The position numbers and the translations under genes were made by a program. The notes under the pieces are model-generated. The model was not told where the DNA came from. It made no database searches and saw only the letters and a list, made by a program, of their open reading frames with translations. DNA of 46,587 bases from a virus: positions 1 through 46,587 of the IMG/VR virus record IMGVR_UViG_3300025590_000013. One strand, 5' to 3'. Below, piece by piece: positions 1-7,645 of this stretch (positions within the stretch are counted from its first letter, which is position 1; every line of letters begins with the position of its first letter).

Positions 1-1
1 A

Positions 2-373
2 TTGTATCAGGAGCATAGACCTGATGTATGTATGGTAGAGAAGAAAGCATCTGGTCAATCATTAATACAAGATATGCGTAGAGCTGGTATACCTGTACTA
101 GAGTATCTACCTGATAGAGATAAAGTATCAAGAGTCTATGCGTCTACTCCTATGATGGAGTCTGGTAAAGTATGGCTACCTAAAAATAAAAAGTGGTCAG
201 AAGATTTATTAGAAGAGATGTTACGTTTTCCAAATGCTGCACATGATGACCAAGTAGATGCTATGACTATGGCTATACACTATATGAAAGAGTCTTGGCA
301 CTTATCACATCCAGAAGATCCTGAGTGGTCTGATGAACCAAAAGAAAAGAAAGTTGCTTACTGGAGAGTTTAG
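2..373 (+). CDS. terL: Terminase large subunit, C-terminal part (5' end outside window)
   Basis: Partial gene; the reading frame is open to the left edge. The visible 123 residues fit the RNase H-like nuclease domain of the packaging motor, which cuts concatemeric DNA. An early VEKKASGQSL segment carries an acidic residue, and the late FPNAAHDDQVDAMTMA segment has the conserved Asp pair typical of the last metal-binding motif. The ATPase domain must lie to the left. The stop codon sits inside a sigma70-type promoter that serves the next gene. The small subunit is not adjacent; it is encoded on the opposite strand at 33067-33486. Confidence 0.85.
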   Translation: MYQEHRPDVCMVEKKASGQSLIQDMRRAGIPVLEYLPDRDKVSRVYASTPMMESGKVWLPKNKKWSEDLLEEMLRFPNAAHDDQVDAMTMAIHYMKESWHLSHPEDPEWSDEPKEKKVAYWRV

Positions 374-382
374 TGCTATAAT
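354..382 (+). promoter_or_regulatory. Sigma70-type promoter P1 (extended -10)
   Basis: TTGCTT at 354-359 and TATAAT at 377-382 are separated by exactly 17 nt, with TG one base before the -10 (extended -10). The -35 box and spacer overlap the end of the terminase reading frame. It points at the ART-like gene starting at 444 and is 25/30 identical to P2 at 1440. Confidence 0.65.
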
Positions 383-383
383 A
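354..383 (+). repeat. Direct repeat copy 1 (promoter-containing), pairs with 1440-1469
   Basis: Thirty bases here match 1440-1469 at 25 positions without gaps. The match covers the -35 box, the spacer and the -10 box. Together the two copies bracket the ART-like gene. Copy 1 also encodes the last residues of the terminase. Confidence 0.6.
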
Positions 384-443
384 AACAAATGTTATTCTTT
401 TCATTAATCATTATTTATTGTTTATTGTTTGAGGTTTGTTTAC

Positions 444-1433
444 ATGGCAGATAAAAAAGGATTACGTTCTATAAGATATGGTACAGGTGATCAAACAGTA
501 CCTAAAAATAATATGACAATAGAAGATATTAAAAAAGCAGGGCTATTTGGTTTAGATTTAATATCACCAGCATATGATGTACAAGAATATAAACAAGGAG
601 TAGAGCAAACTTTTAGTGGAGATCCTTATGGTATACCTAGAGCAGCAGCAGGTTTACTAGGTATGGTTGTTCCAGGATCTAAATATATAAGTCAAACAGC
701 AAAAAAAGCTGCAAAGAAAATAACTCCTAAAAAATCTTACCCTGAACCTACTGATAAACAAAAACAAGATTTTTTAGATTATATAACAGATCCTAATGTT
801 GGTAAATATTTAGAGAAACAAGCTTCTGATCCAAAAGTTTATCCAGCTCTTCCTATAGGAAAAGAATTTAAAGTTTATCATGGAACAAATAAACCATTTA
901 AAGGTGAAGGTTTTAGAACTGGTACAGGAGTTTTGTTTACATCACCAGATCCAGTATTTGCTGATTCATTTATGAGAAGTTCTTTATATTCTGATAAAGG
1001 AAGTTATCTAAAAGGATCAAGAACATATCCATTAAGAATTAAAGAAAATGCAAATATATTTGATCCAACAAATGAAAAACAATTTAATGAACTTTTAAAA
1101 AATAAAAGATTTAAAGCTTGGGTAAAAAGAAATAATAAAGTATATAATGATGGTGCTCCAGATATAGGAGATGTACCTTTAACTGAGAAACAGTTTTTAA
1201 AATCAATTAAAGAAAATAAATTTTTTAATGATGGAGCAGCAAATTTTATTGAACAAGAAGATTTACATCCTATATTAAAAGATTTAGGTTATGATGGTTT
1301 TACTATGAGAGAATCAGGAAGTACAAATGTAGGATTATTTTTAAATGATAAAGGTACATCTCCTGTGTTAAAAACTTTAGATCAAAAAAAACAAGGGGGC
1401 TCAATAGAAAACTTTTTAAGGAGCTTAACATAA
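444..1433 (+). CDS. ADP-ribosyltransferase-like protein (ART-PolyVal type)
   Basis: The 329-residue protein looks like a phage ADP-ribosyltransferase that would modify a host or virion target using NAD. Seen: FKVYHGTNKPF around residues 143-153 (His motif), then GVLFTSPDPVFADSF around 162-176, the usual second strand with an A-x-S/F pattern, a YPLRI strand near 195, and a late YDGFTMRESG segment near 283-292 that could supply the catalytic Glu. This layout resembles the ART domains of polyvalent phage proteins. The N-terminal 135 residues are not recognised. The C-terminus carries a KKQGGSI motif shared with many other proteins here. The ATG at 444, with GAGG at 431-434, is preferred over the in-frame TTG at 429. 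Own promoter P1. The family call is from motif reading only. Confidence 0.6.
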   Translation: MADKKGLRSIRYGTGDQTVPKNNMTIEDIKKAGLFGLDLISPAYDVQEYKQGVEQTFSGDPYGIPRAAAGLLGMVVPGSKYISQTAKKAAKKITPKKSYPEPTDKQKQDFLDYITDPNVGKYLEKQASDPKVYPALPIGKEFKVYHGTNKPFKGEGFRTGTGVLFTSPDPVFADSFMRSSLYSDKGSYLKGSRTYPLRIKENANIFDPTNEKQFNELLKNKRFKAWVKRNNKVYNDGAPDIGDVPLTEKQFLKSIKENKFFNDGAANFIEQEDLHPILKDLGYDGFTMRESGSTNVGLFLNDKGTSPVLKTLDQKKQGGSIENFLRSLT

Positions 1434-1439
1434 TATAAC

Positions 1440-1468
1440 TTGCATACTGAAGAACTTAGTGTTATAAT
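1440..1468 (+). promoter_or_regulatory. Sigma70-type promoter P2 (extended -10)
   Basis: TTGCAT at 1440-1445 and TATAAT at 1463-1468 have a 17-nt spacer and a TG extension before the -10. It lies in the gap after the ART-like gene and would drive the 1528 gene and the portal. It is nearly the same sequence as P1. Confidence 0.7.
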
Positions 1469-1469
1469 A
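1440..1469 (+). repeat. Direct repeat copy 2 (promoter-containing), pairs with 354-383
   Basis: 25 of 30 bases match 354-383. Unlike copy 1 this copy is wholly intergenic, so the similarity to the 3' coding end of the terminase is not explained by coding constraint here. Confidence 0.6.
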
Positions 1470-1483
1470 TGTTTATCATTAAT

Positions 1484-1504
1484 GTTTACGATCATAACGT
1501 AAAC
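1484..1504. promoter_or_regulatory. Inverted repeat downstream of P2, operator-like
   Basis: GTTTACG and CGTAAAC form a perfect 7-bp inverted repeat with a 7-nt centre, about 16 nt past the P2 -10 box. This is a plausible repressor site or 5' UTR hairpin. No T-run follows, so it is unlikely to be a terminator. Confidence 0.4.
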
Positions 1505-1527
1505 TATTATAGAGAGAGAAGTTATTT

Positions 1528-1953
1528 ATGGGAAAATATAAAAAAGCAATAGAAATAGCAACAGGACAAAATGCAACTGTAAACAAATTAAAAAATTATA
1601 TATTTGATTTTAAATTTAAAAGTCCTAATAGATATGAAGATGGTAAAAAAATTAGTAAATTAGAAAGTATGTCAACTACTGCAGAAATACAAGCACCTTC
1701 ATTAAAAGAAGCTAAAAAATTATTAAGACAGAATAAAGATTACAAAAGAGATTATGATCGCTTTGAAAAATATGAGTTAAATTATGAAGCTAAACCTAGA
1801 ATATCTTTTAGTAGTATAATAGAAAATGGAAAGGTTATTAAAGAATCTGCACAAAGAAAAGCATTTAATATTTTTAAGGAAAAAAATAAAAAAGAAGGTG
1901 GTAGAATAATGAATGATCCTAATAAAAATTATAATGCACAGAGGACAATATAA
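1528..1953 (+). CDS. Hypothetical protein upstream of portal
   Basis: Not recognised. 141 residues, rich in Lys, Ile and Asn, with a mixed alpha/beta pattern and no membrane segment. A KKEGGRIM motif occurs near the C-terminus, of the same kind as in many small proteins downstream. The start follows an AGAGAGAG purine stretch. The stop TAA overlaps the portal ATG by one base, so translation is probably coupled to the portal. Transcription is probably from P2. Confidence 0.65.
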   Translation: MGKYKKAIEIATGQNATVNKLKNYIFDFKFKSPNRYEDGKKISKLESMSTTAEIQAPSLKEAKKLLRQNKDYKRDYDRFEKYELNYEAKPRISFSSIIENGKVIKESAQRKAFNIFKEKNKKEGGRIMNDPNKNYNAQRTI

Positions 1954-4496
1954 TGGCAACAGAACGAAATCCATTTGAACAAATACCAGAAGAAATTTCT
2001 AACATAATAGATATGCCACAACAAGAAGTAATGGAAGAAGGTCCTGCTTTTTATCCTGAAGAAGATGGTGGTATGACTGTAGACTTTACAGAATCAACAA
2101 TAGAAATGGAAGCTGAAGAATCTATACAAGAATGGTATGGAGATATTACAGATAAACTAGATGATGCTGAACAAGAAGAAGTAGCATCTACTATAGTAGA
2201 TAATTATACATCAGATAAAGAATCTCGCTCTGAGTGGGAAGCTATGTTTGAAAAAGGTTTTGATCTACTAGGATTAAAGATACAAGAAACATCAGAACCA
2301 TTTGAAGGTGCGTGTACAGCAGTTCATCCAATGTTAATAGAATCTGCTGTTAAGTTTCAAGCAAAAGCTATACAAGAATTGTTTCCACCATCAGGTCCAG
2401 TAAAAGCACAGATAGTAGGAAAGTCTACTCCTGAAAGAGAAGACCAATCTAATCGTGTGCAAGACTTTATGAATTATCAAACAACAGAACAGATGCCTGA
2501 ATACTTTGATGAGATGGAAAGAATGTTATTCCATTTACCATTAATAGGATCAGCCTTTAAGAAAGTATACTATGATGCTAATCTTAAAAGACCAGTATCT
2601 GAGTTTGTTCCTATTGATCAGTTCTATGTATCTTACTATGCATCTAATCTACGTAAAGCAGATAGATATACACATGTAATATATAGAAGTCCTGTTGATC
2701 TTGCAAGAGATATACGTACAGGTATCTATAGAGATATAGAGTTACCAGAAGCAACTAATCCAGAACCTACATCTTTTTCTTCTAAAATGGATACTATTAT
2801 TGGTTTGTCTCCAACAGGAACAAATGATCCACAGTATACATTACTAGAACAACATTGTTATTTAGAAATAGAAGAAGACTATGCTCTTCCTTATATTGTT
2901 ACAGTAGAAGAGCAGTCACAACAAATTTTAAGTATTCGTAGAAACTATAAGAAGGATGATAAGAATCAGGAGAAAGTGTCACACTTTGTTCATTATAGAT
3001 TCGTGCCAGGCTTTAGTTTCTATGGATTTGGTCTCATGCACTTCTTAGGAAACTTAACTATGACTGCAACAGCAGCCATGAGAAGTCTAGTGGATGCAGG
3101 TCAATTCGCAAACCTACCAGGAGGATTCAAAGCAAAGGGTGTTAGAATTGTTGGTGACAATGATCCTATCAGTCCAGGTGAGTTTAAAGAAGTTGAAGCA
3201 ACAGGGCAAGATCTTAACAAGGCTATAATCTCTCTCCCTTATAAAGAACCTTCCCAAACATTGTTTAATATGCTTGGCTTCATAACCTCTGCAGGTCAAA
3301 AGTTTGCTGATAGTACAGAACAAATTGTTTCTGATGCATCATCTTATGGACCTGTTGGTACTACTATGGCTTTACTAGAAGCATCAAGTAAGTTCTTCTC
3401 TGCTATTCACAAGAGATTACACAAATCTCAAAGAGATGAATTTAAAATACTTGCACAGATAAATTATGATTATCTTCCTTCTGAGTATCCATATGAAATA
3501 CCTTTTGCAGAGAAGAATATCTTCAAGCAAGATTTTGATGGAAGAGTAGATATTATTCCAGTATCTGATCCTAACATTCCTTCAAATGCACATAGGATGA
3601 TGCTTTCCCAGATGGCTTTACAAATGGCACAGCAATCACCTCCTGGTATGTTCAACCTTGAAGCACTTAATAGAACTATACTAAGTGCTGCTAATCTACC
3701 TAACTTAGAACAAATACTACCACCTAAACAAGAACCACAACAATTAGATCCTGTATCTGATATAATGGCTGCAACTAAAGGTATACCTATTGCAGCATTT
3801 CCAGGACAGAACCATGACTCACATATACAAGTTAAGATGATGTATCTACAAGATCCACAGAATGGTGCTAATCCTATTATGGCTAGATTAAAACCAATAC
3901 TTGAATCTAATATACAAGAACATTCTGTATTAAAATACCAAGAGCAAATGAATGGTATGGCAAGAATGGCAATGGAACAACTACCACCAGAACAACAACA
4001 GAATCCTTCTGTAGCAGAATCAGCTATGGCTGCTGCAGCTCAACAAGTAATGAATGCTAATATGGCTGCAGGTCAAGCAGAGTCACCTGAACAACAAATG
4101 GTTGCATTAGAAACAGCAAAGGTAGAATTAGAGAAACAAAAACTACAAGCTACTATGGCTAAACATTCTGCAGACTCTGCATTAGATGCACAGAAACTAG
4201 AACTAGAAGAAGCTAAGTTAATGGTAGATGCAGGAAAAGAAGGTCAATCTGCTATAATGAAAAAAGAAAAAGGTGATCTTGATAGAGCAAGTAAAGAGAC
4301 AATGAAGTCTTTAGATATAATGGCAAAGGCTGCATTAGCAGATCAGAAAGCTGAAATAGATATGGAAAAAATTCGTATGAGTGCTTTAGAAAAAGTTACT
4401 CAAATGGAGAATCTGGATGATAGACAAAGAAGTTTTAAACTTGTTGATGTCATGTCAGAATTATTAAAAGAAGAAATGAAAGGAGATGATCAATAA
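1953..4496 (+). CDS. Portal protein
   Basis: The portal forms the dodecameric ring at the capsid vertex through which DNA is packaged and ejected. At 847 residues it is in the range of large podovirus portals. Seen: an acidic N-terminal arm, then FEGACTAVHPMLIESAVKFQAKAIQELFP near residues 114-142, a wing region with FYVSYYASNLRKADRYTH, and FSFYGFGLMHFLGNLTMTATAAMRSLVDAG near 350-382, as in marine podovirus portals. From about residue 650 the chain turns into a long Gln/Glu/Lys/Met-rich coiled coil. GAGG at 1941-1944 precedes the ATG. It sits between terminase and scaffold, as expected. Confidence 0.9.
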   Translation: MATERNPFEQIPEEISNIIDMPQQEVMEEGPAFYPEEDGGMTVDFTESTIEMEAEESIQEWYGDITDKLDDAEQEEVASTIVDNYTSDKESRSEWEAMFEKGFDLLGLKIQETSEPFEGACTAVHPMLIESAVKFQAKAIQELFPPSGPVKAQIVGKSTPEREDQSNRVQDFMNYQTTEQMPEYFDEMERMLFHLPLIGSAFKKVYYDANLKRPVSEFVPIDQFYVSYYASNLRKADRYTHVIYRSPVDLARDIRTGIYRDIELPEATNPEPTSFSSKMDTIIGLSPTGTNDPQYTLLEQHCYLEIEEDYALPYIVTVEEQSQQILSIRRNYKKDDKNQEKVSHFVHYRFVPGFSFYGFGLMHFLGNLTMTATAAMRSLVDAGQFANLPGGFKAKGVRIVGDNDPISPGEFKEVEATGQDLNKAIISLPYKEPSQTLFNMLGFITSAGQKFADSTEQIVSDASSYGPVGTTMALLEASSKFFSAIHKRLHKSQRDEFKILAQINYDYLPSEYPYEIPFAEKNIFKQDFDGRVDIIPVSDPNIPSNAHRMMLSQMALQMAQQSPPGMFNLEALNRTILSAANLPNLEQILPPKQEPQQLDPVSDIMAATKGIPIAAFPGQNHDSHIQVKMMYLQDPQNGANPIMARLKPILESNIQEHSVLKYQEQMNGMARMAMEQLPPEQQQNPSVAESAMAAAAQQVMNANMAAGQAESPEQQMVALETAKVELEKQKLQATMAKHSADSALDAQKLELEEAKLMVDAGKEGQSAIMKKEKGDLDRASKETMKSLDIMAKAALADQKAEIDMEKIRMSALEKVTQMENLDDRQRSFKLVDVMSELLKEEMKGDDQ

Positions 4497-4708
4497 TGCC
4501 AATAGGAAATAAAGCATATCCTGTTAAGAAAGGTGTTACTAATGGTTATCCTGAACATGTGAAAAATGGTGATGGTGGCATGTATGGCGACTTTACTAAA
4601 AGATCAGATGATGATGGAGCTGTAGGTATGACACCACAACAAGGTGTGCTAAATCAATATGATCCATTTAGCTGGAAATATCCAGCACCAACTAAAGGGA
4701 GAAGATAA
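4496..4708 (+). CDS. Small hypothetical protein after portal
   Basis: 70 residues, not recognised. Gly- and Asp-rich middle (KNGDGGMYGDF, DDDGAVGM) and a basic C-terminus ending PTKGRR. Its ATG overlaps the portal stop by one base, so it is probably translated by coupling. Position suggests a small structural or accessory protein, but nothing in the sequence proves it. Confidence 0.6.
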   Translation: MPIGNKAYPVKKGVTNGYPEHVKNGDGGMYGDFTKRSDDDGAVGMTPQQGVLNQYDPFSWKYPAPTKGRR

Positions 4709-4709
4709 C

Positions 4710-4784
4710 ATGTGGAAATCACCAGTCGTAAAAGAAGTATCTGTAGGACTAGAGATTAACTGCTATGCATGTGCAGAGATTTAA
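4710..4784 (+). CDS. pqqA: PqqA-like precursor peptide (24 residues)
   Basis: A 24-residue peptide reading MWKSPVVKEVSVGLEINCY then ACAEI. It has the whole PqqA pattern: Trp near the start, a Pro three residues on, an E-x-S-V-G segment, and then G-L-E-I-N-C-Y, in which Glu15 and Tyr19 are spaced E-x3-Y like the two residues joined to form pyrroloquinoline quinone. It fits methylotroph PqqA, including the A-E-I tail. GGGAGAAG at 4697-4704 precedes the ATG at a normal distance, and the gene starts one base after the previous stop. No pqqB, C, D or E gene is in the window, so the peptide would need host enzymes. It could instead feed another Glu-Tyr crosslinking RiPP pathway. Confidence 0.8.
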   Translation: MWKSPVVKEVSVGLEINCYACAEI

Positions 4785-4793
4785 TTTCTGAGT

Positions 4794-4988
4794 ATGGATA
4801 TATGGGATGAGGTTGTTAAAGAATATGATAATGAACTCACTAAACTAAGATTAACTGTCTCTAGTGGGCAAGCAGAAGACTTTGCTCACTATAGGCAACT
4901 CGTAGGACTTATTCAAGGAATTGAATGGTCTCGTAATAATTTAAAAAGCATAATACAAAAACGTATGTATGATGAAGAGGATGACTAA
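4794..4988 (+). CDS. Small conserved phage protein, helical
   Basis: 64 residues, predicted to be mostly helical, with the stretch SGQAEDFAHYRQLVGLIQGI in the middle and an acidic end. Proteins of this look occur beside structural genes in marine phages, but I know no function. The stop overlaps the ATG of the GroES-like gene by one base (TAATG), so the two are probably co-translated. The ribosome site is weak (GAG only). Confidence 0.65.
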   Translation: MDIWDEVVKEYDNELTKLRLTVSSGQAEDFAHYRQLVGLIQGIEWSRNNLKSIIQKRMYDEEDD

Positions 4989-5407
4989 TGCAACAGGCAC
5001 ATTTAGGTAACACTATAAAGAATGACATATGGATAACAGATGAAGAATATTTAGATACTCCAGATGTCCTCCCTGAACTTCCAGGTTTTCATGTACTCGT
5101 AAGACCTGTCTCAGTAAAAGAAAAAACTAAAGGTGGTATATTAATACCAAACTCAACAAAAGAAGATATGTCTTATTTAACAACTGTAGGAAAAGTTATT
5201 AAAATAGGTAATCTTGCTTATAATGATACAGATAAATTTCCTAAAGGACCTTGGTGTAAAGAAGGAGATTACATCTGTTACGCAAAACATGCTGGTCAAA
5301 AGATACAATATAAAGAAGTTAAAATGCTTTTATTGTATGATGATCAAGTAATAATGAAAGTAGAAGATCCTAAACATTTAGATCCTACATTTAATTTAAG
5401 TCACTAA
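4988..5407 (+). CDS. groES: GroES-like co-chaperonin (Cpn10)
   Basis: A 139-residue Cpn10-type protein that would cap the host GroEL ring and help fold capsid proteins, as T4 gp31 does. Seen: LPGFHVLVRPVSVKEKTKGGILIPNS near residues 31-56, which is the first strand and the mobile loop with the GGILIP signature, then TVGKVIKIG, a GDYICYAKHAGQKI segment and VIMKVEDP at the end, the usual Cpn10 order. An N-terminal extension of about 28 residues and an insert with FPKGPWCKEG set it apart from cellular GroES (about 97 residues). GAGGA lies upstream. Its place between portal and capsid fits a folding role for head proteins. Confidence 0.85.
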   Translation: MQQAHLGNTIKNDIWITDEEYLDTPDVLPELPGFHVLVRPVSVKEKTKGGILIPNSTKEDMSYLTTVGKVIKIGNLAYNDTDKFPKGPWCKEGDYICYAKHAGQKIQYKEVKMLLLYDDQVIMKVEDPKHLDPTFNLSH

Positions 5408-5408
5408 G

Positions 5409-5437
5409 TTGCACTATAAATTTTTATAGTGTATAAT
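5409..5437 (+). promoter_or_regulatory. Sigma70-type promoter P3
   Basis: TTGCAC at 5409-5414 and TATAAT at 5432-5437 have a 17-nt spacer. It lies in the gap before the scaffold gene and would drive scaffold and capsid genes. The spacer is almost entirely a perfect palindrome (5412-5431). Confidence 0.7.
5412..5431. promoter_or_regulatory. Perfect 20-nt inverted repeat filling the P3 spacer
   Basis: CACTATAAA and TTTATAGTG are perfect 9-bp arms around a TT centre. They start inside the -35 box and end directly before the -10 box. This is where a repressor or activator would act. It has no following T-run of terminator type. Confidence 0.5.
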
Positions 5438-5489
5438 AATAGAATATACAACGTAAGTCGTATGTCTCGTAAACAACGAAGGATGAATA

Positions 5490-6473
5490 ATGGACAATGA
5501 AGAGTGGAATGAAGTTGATACAACAACTCCAGAAGAAGAAAAGAATAAAGTAGAATATGAAGTAGAAGGAGAAATAGAACAAGAAGAAAAAGCTATTCCT
5601 CTAGTACAAGCTGAAAAAGAAAAAGAAGAACCTAAAGTAGATGCACCACCAGAGCTTGAAGGTGTAGAAACTAAAGGAGCACAGAAAAGAATAAGGCAAT
5701 TAGTTAAGCAACGTAAAGAAAGAGATGATCAACTTGCTCAACTAATACAACAAAATGAACAACTTAATAGTAGATTACAGAATACAGAACATCAGTTTAA
5801 TACTGTAAATCAATTAAGTTTAAATGCAAGTGAAAAACAAATAACAGATAAGTTAGAACTTGCAAGAAATGCTTATAAGACTGCTCACGAAGAGGGTGAT
5901 TCAACTAAGATATTACAAGCTCAAGAGTTTTTAAATGAAGCACAAAATGATTTAAAATCTTTAAGTGCTACAAAACAACAATTTGAACAAAAACCTGTAC
6001 AACAACAACAAGCTGTACAACAACCACAGTATCAACCTCAACCTACTGCAGATCCAAAAGCAGAAGATTGGGCAAGTAAAAATGAATGGTTTGGTTCAGA
6101 TCAAGTTATGACTGCAGCATCTTTAGCAATAGATGCACAGTTAAGAGAAGAAGGTTATAGTCCTGCAGATCAAGAGTATTATAATGAAGTAGATCGTAGG
6201 ATAAAAGAAACATTTCCTCATAAGTTTGCAGCAGAAGCTGCTCCAGTTGAGGAAGTTCGTAGGCAGGGAAATGCGTCACAACCTGCTCAAGTAGTCGCTG
6301 GAGCATCTCGCAGCTCTCCAGGTTCTAGTAAGAAAGTTAAACTGTCTAAAGAAGATATTAGACTAGCTAACAAATGGAACGTACCACTTGAACAGTATGC
6401 TCAAGAAAAACTAAAGGCTGATAGAGCTGATGGTGAGTATACAACAATTAATATGCAGCGTGGAGGAAAATAA
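5490..6473 (+). CDS. Head scaffolding protein (probable)
   Basis: 327 residues, very acidic and Glu/Lys-rich at the start, then a long coiled coil (about residues 60-165), a Gln/Pro-rich spacer, and a basic C-terminal part rich in Lys and Ser (SSPGSSKKVKLSKEDIRLANKW). This composition and the position just before the capsid proteins fit a scaffold that guides procapsid assembly through a basic C-terminal end. No sequence signature is decisive. GAAGGATGA precedes the ATG. Confidence 0.7.
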   Translation: MDNEEWNEVDTTTPEEEKNKVEYEVEGEIEQEEKAIPLVQAEKEKEEPKVDAPPELEGVETKGAQKRIRQLVKQRKERDDQLAQLIQQNEQLNSRLQNTEHQFNTVNQLSLNASEKQITDKLELARNAYKTAHEEGDSTKILQAQEFLNEAQNDLKSLSATKQQFEQKPVQQQQAVQQPQYQPQPTADPKAEDWASKNEWFGSDQVMTAASLAIDAQLREEGYSPADQEYYNEVDRRIKETFPHKFAAEAAPVEEVRRQGNASQPAQVVAGASRSSPGSSKKVKLSKEDIRLANKWNVPLEQYAQEKLKADRADGEYTTINMQRGGK

Positions 6474-6968
6474 ATGACACGAGTTAATAGTACACGTAAT
6501 ACTGATTTAAGAGAAAATAATGCTAGAGAAGAAGTTGAATACACATTTGAAGAACAAGATGCTCTTCATATTCCTGATGCAGTTTTAAAGCGTTTCGCCA
6601 ACGAACGTATGACACTTGGATGGTTAAGAATGACCCTTAAAGGTGTAGATGACGTAAAACATTTAGGCAAGAAACTGCAAGAAGGATGGGTATTCGTTGA
6701 TCTGGCTGAAGTTCCTGAAATGAGTGCAACATCTGTCGTGAGAGATGAAGGTAGATACGCAGGGGTAGTCTGTCGTGCTGACGTAGGATTAGCAAAAATC
6801 CCAACTGGTAAATACGAAGCAAGAAGTAAGTTTTATAGAGATAAAAGTAAAGCCATGAATAATGCGATTGAAGCACAACTTATGGGTAACAATAATTCTC
6901 GTATGCCTATTTCTAACAACAGTAAATCAAAAGTAGTAACAGGAAGACAGCCTAACTTTCAGGACTAA
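6474..6968 (+). CDS. Virion-associated hypothetical protein
   Basis: 164 residues; starts directly after the scaffold stop (TAA then ATG). Soluble, with a GWLRMTLKGVDDVKHLGKKL segment and a basic, Asn/Ser-rich C-terminus. Proteins like this sit between scaffold and capsid in marine podoviruses, but I cannot assign a function. A minor capsid component is the likeliest guess, from position only. Confidence 0.6.
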   Translation: MTRVNSTRNTDLRENNAREEVEYTFEEQDALHIPDAVLKRFANERMTLGWLRMTLKGVDDVKHLGKKLQEGWVFVDLAEVPEMSATSVVRDEGRYAGVVCRADVGLAKIPTGKYEARSKFYRDKSKAMNNAIEAQLMGNNNSRMPISNNSKSKVVTGRQPNFQD

Positions 6969-6999
6969 TTCTTTTACTACATAATTAAGGAGAAAAAGA

Positions 7000-7629
7000 A
7001 TGGCAGCAACTAATGCTCCTCGTGGTCTAGTACTTGCGAGAAAAAATGGTGCTGGTTCTAACTCTACTGGAATTACAACTATTAATTGGAATAATGCTCA
7101 TTTAGCTCCAAGTGCAGGGATACCTAATAATTTATTTACAGGTGATCCATTGGCATTTGAGTCATCTACAGGTACTATTGTCGCAGCAGGTGCAGCTGTA
7201 GGCGTTAAGACTATGGGTGTTTTTCAAGGTTGCAGTTACGTTGATGGTTCAGGTGACCAACAATTTAGTAGACAATGGACTGGTGGAATAACAGCTACTG
7301 ATGTAAAACTTCATGTAGCTTCAGATCCTAAACAAACATACTTTGTACAGATGGATGCAACAGTAACTTTCGCAGCTACTATTGCAGGCTATCCACATAA
7401 TACTGCGTTTGTAGTAGGAACAGGCTCAACAAGAACAGGTCAAAGTGGCTATAGAGCAGATGCAGATGGTCAAACTGTATCTTTTTCAGCTATGAGAGTT
7501 ATAGATAGAGCACCTTGGGATACTGGTGTAGCAGCTTCAGCTACTGCAACAGATGCTTTCCCTTGGTATGAAGTACGTCTAAACAATCATATTGATAATT
7601 TTGTAACCACAACATTGTTAATGGCATAA
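7000..7629 (+). CDS. Probable head decoration or minor capsid protein
   Basis: 209 residues, rich in Ala, Thr and Gly with a beta-sheet pattern (GDPLAFESSTGTIVAAGAAVGVKTMGVFQGC). It has the size and composition of capsid-surface or cement proteins and lies 16 nt before the major capsid gene. AAGGAG at 6986-6991 gives a strong ribosome site. The chain ends VTTTLLMA. No catalytic motif is seen, and identity rests on position and composition. Confidence 0.6.
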   Translation: MAATNAPRGLVLARKNGAGSNSTGITTINWNNAHLAPSAGIPNNLFTGDPLAFESSTGTIVAAGAAVGVKTMGVFQGCSYVDGSGDQQFSRQWTGGITATDVKLHVASDPKQTYFVQMDATVTFAATIAGYPHNTAFVVGTGSTRTGQSGYRADADGQTVSFSAMRVIDRAPWDTGVAASATATDAFPWYEVRLNNHIDNFVTTTLLMA

Positions 7630-7645
7630 GGAAAGGAATAATTAA

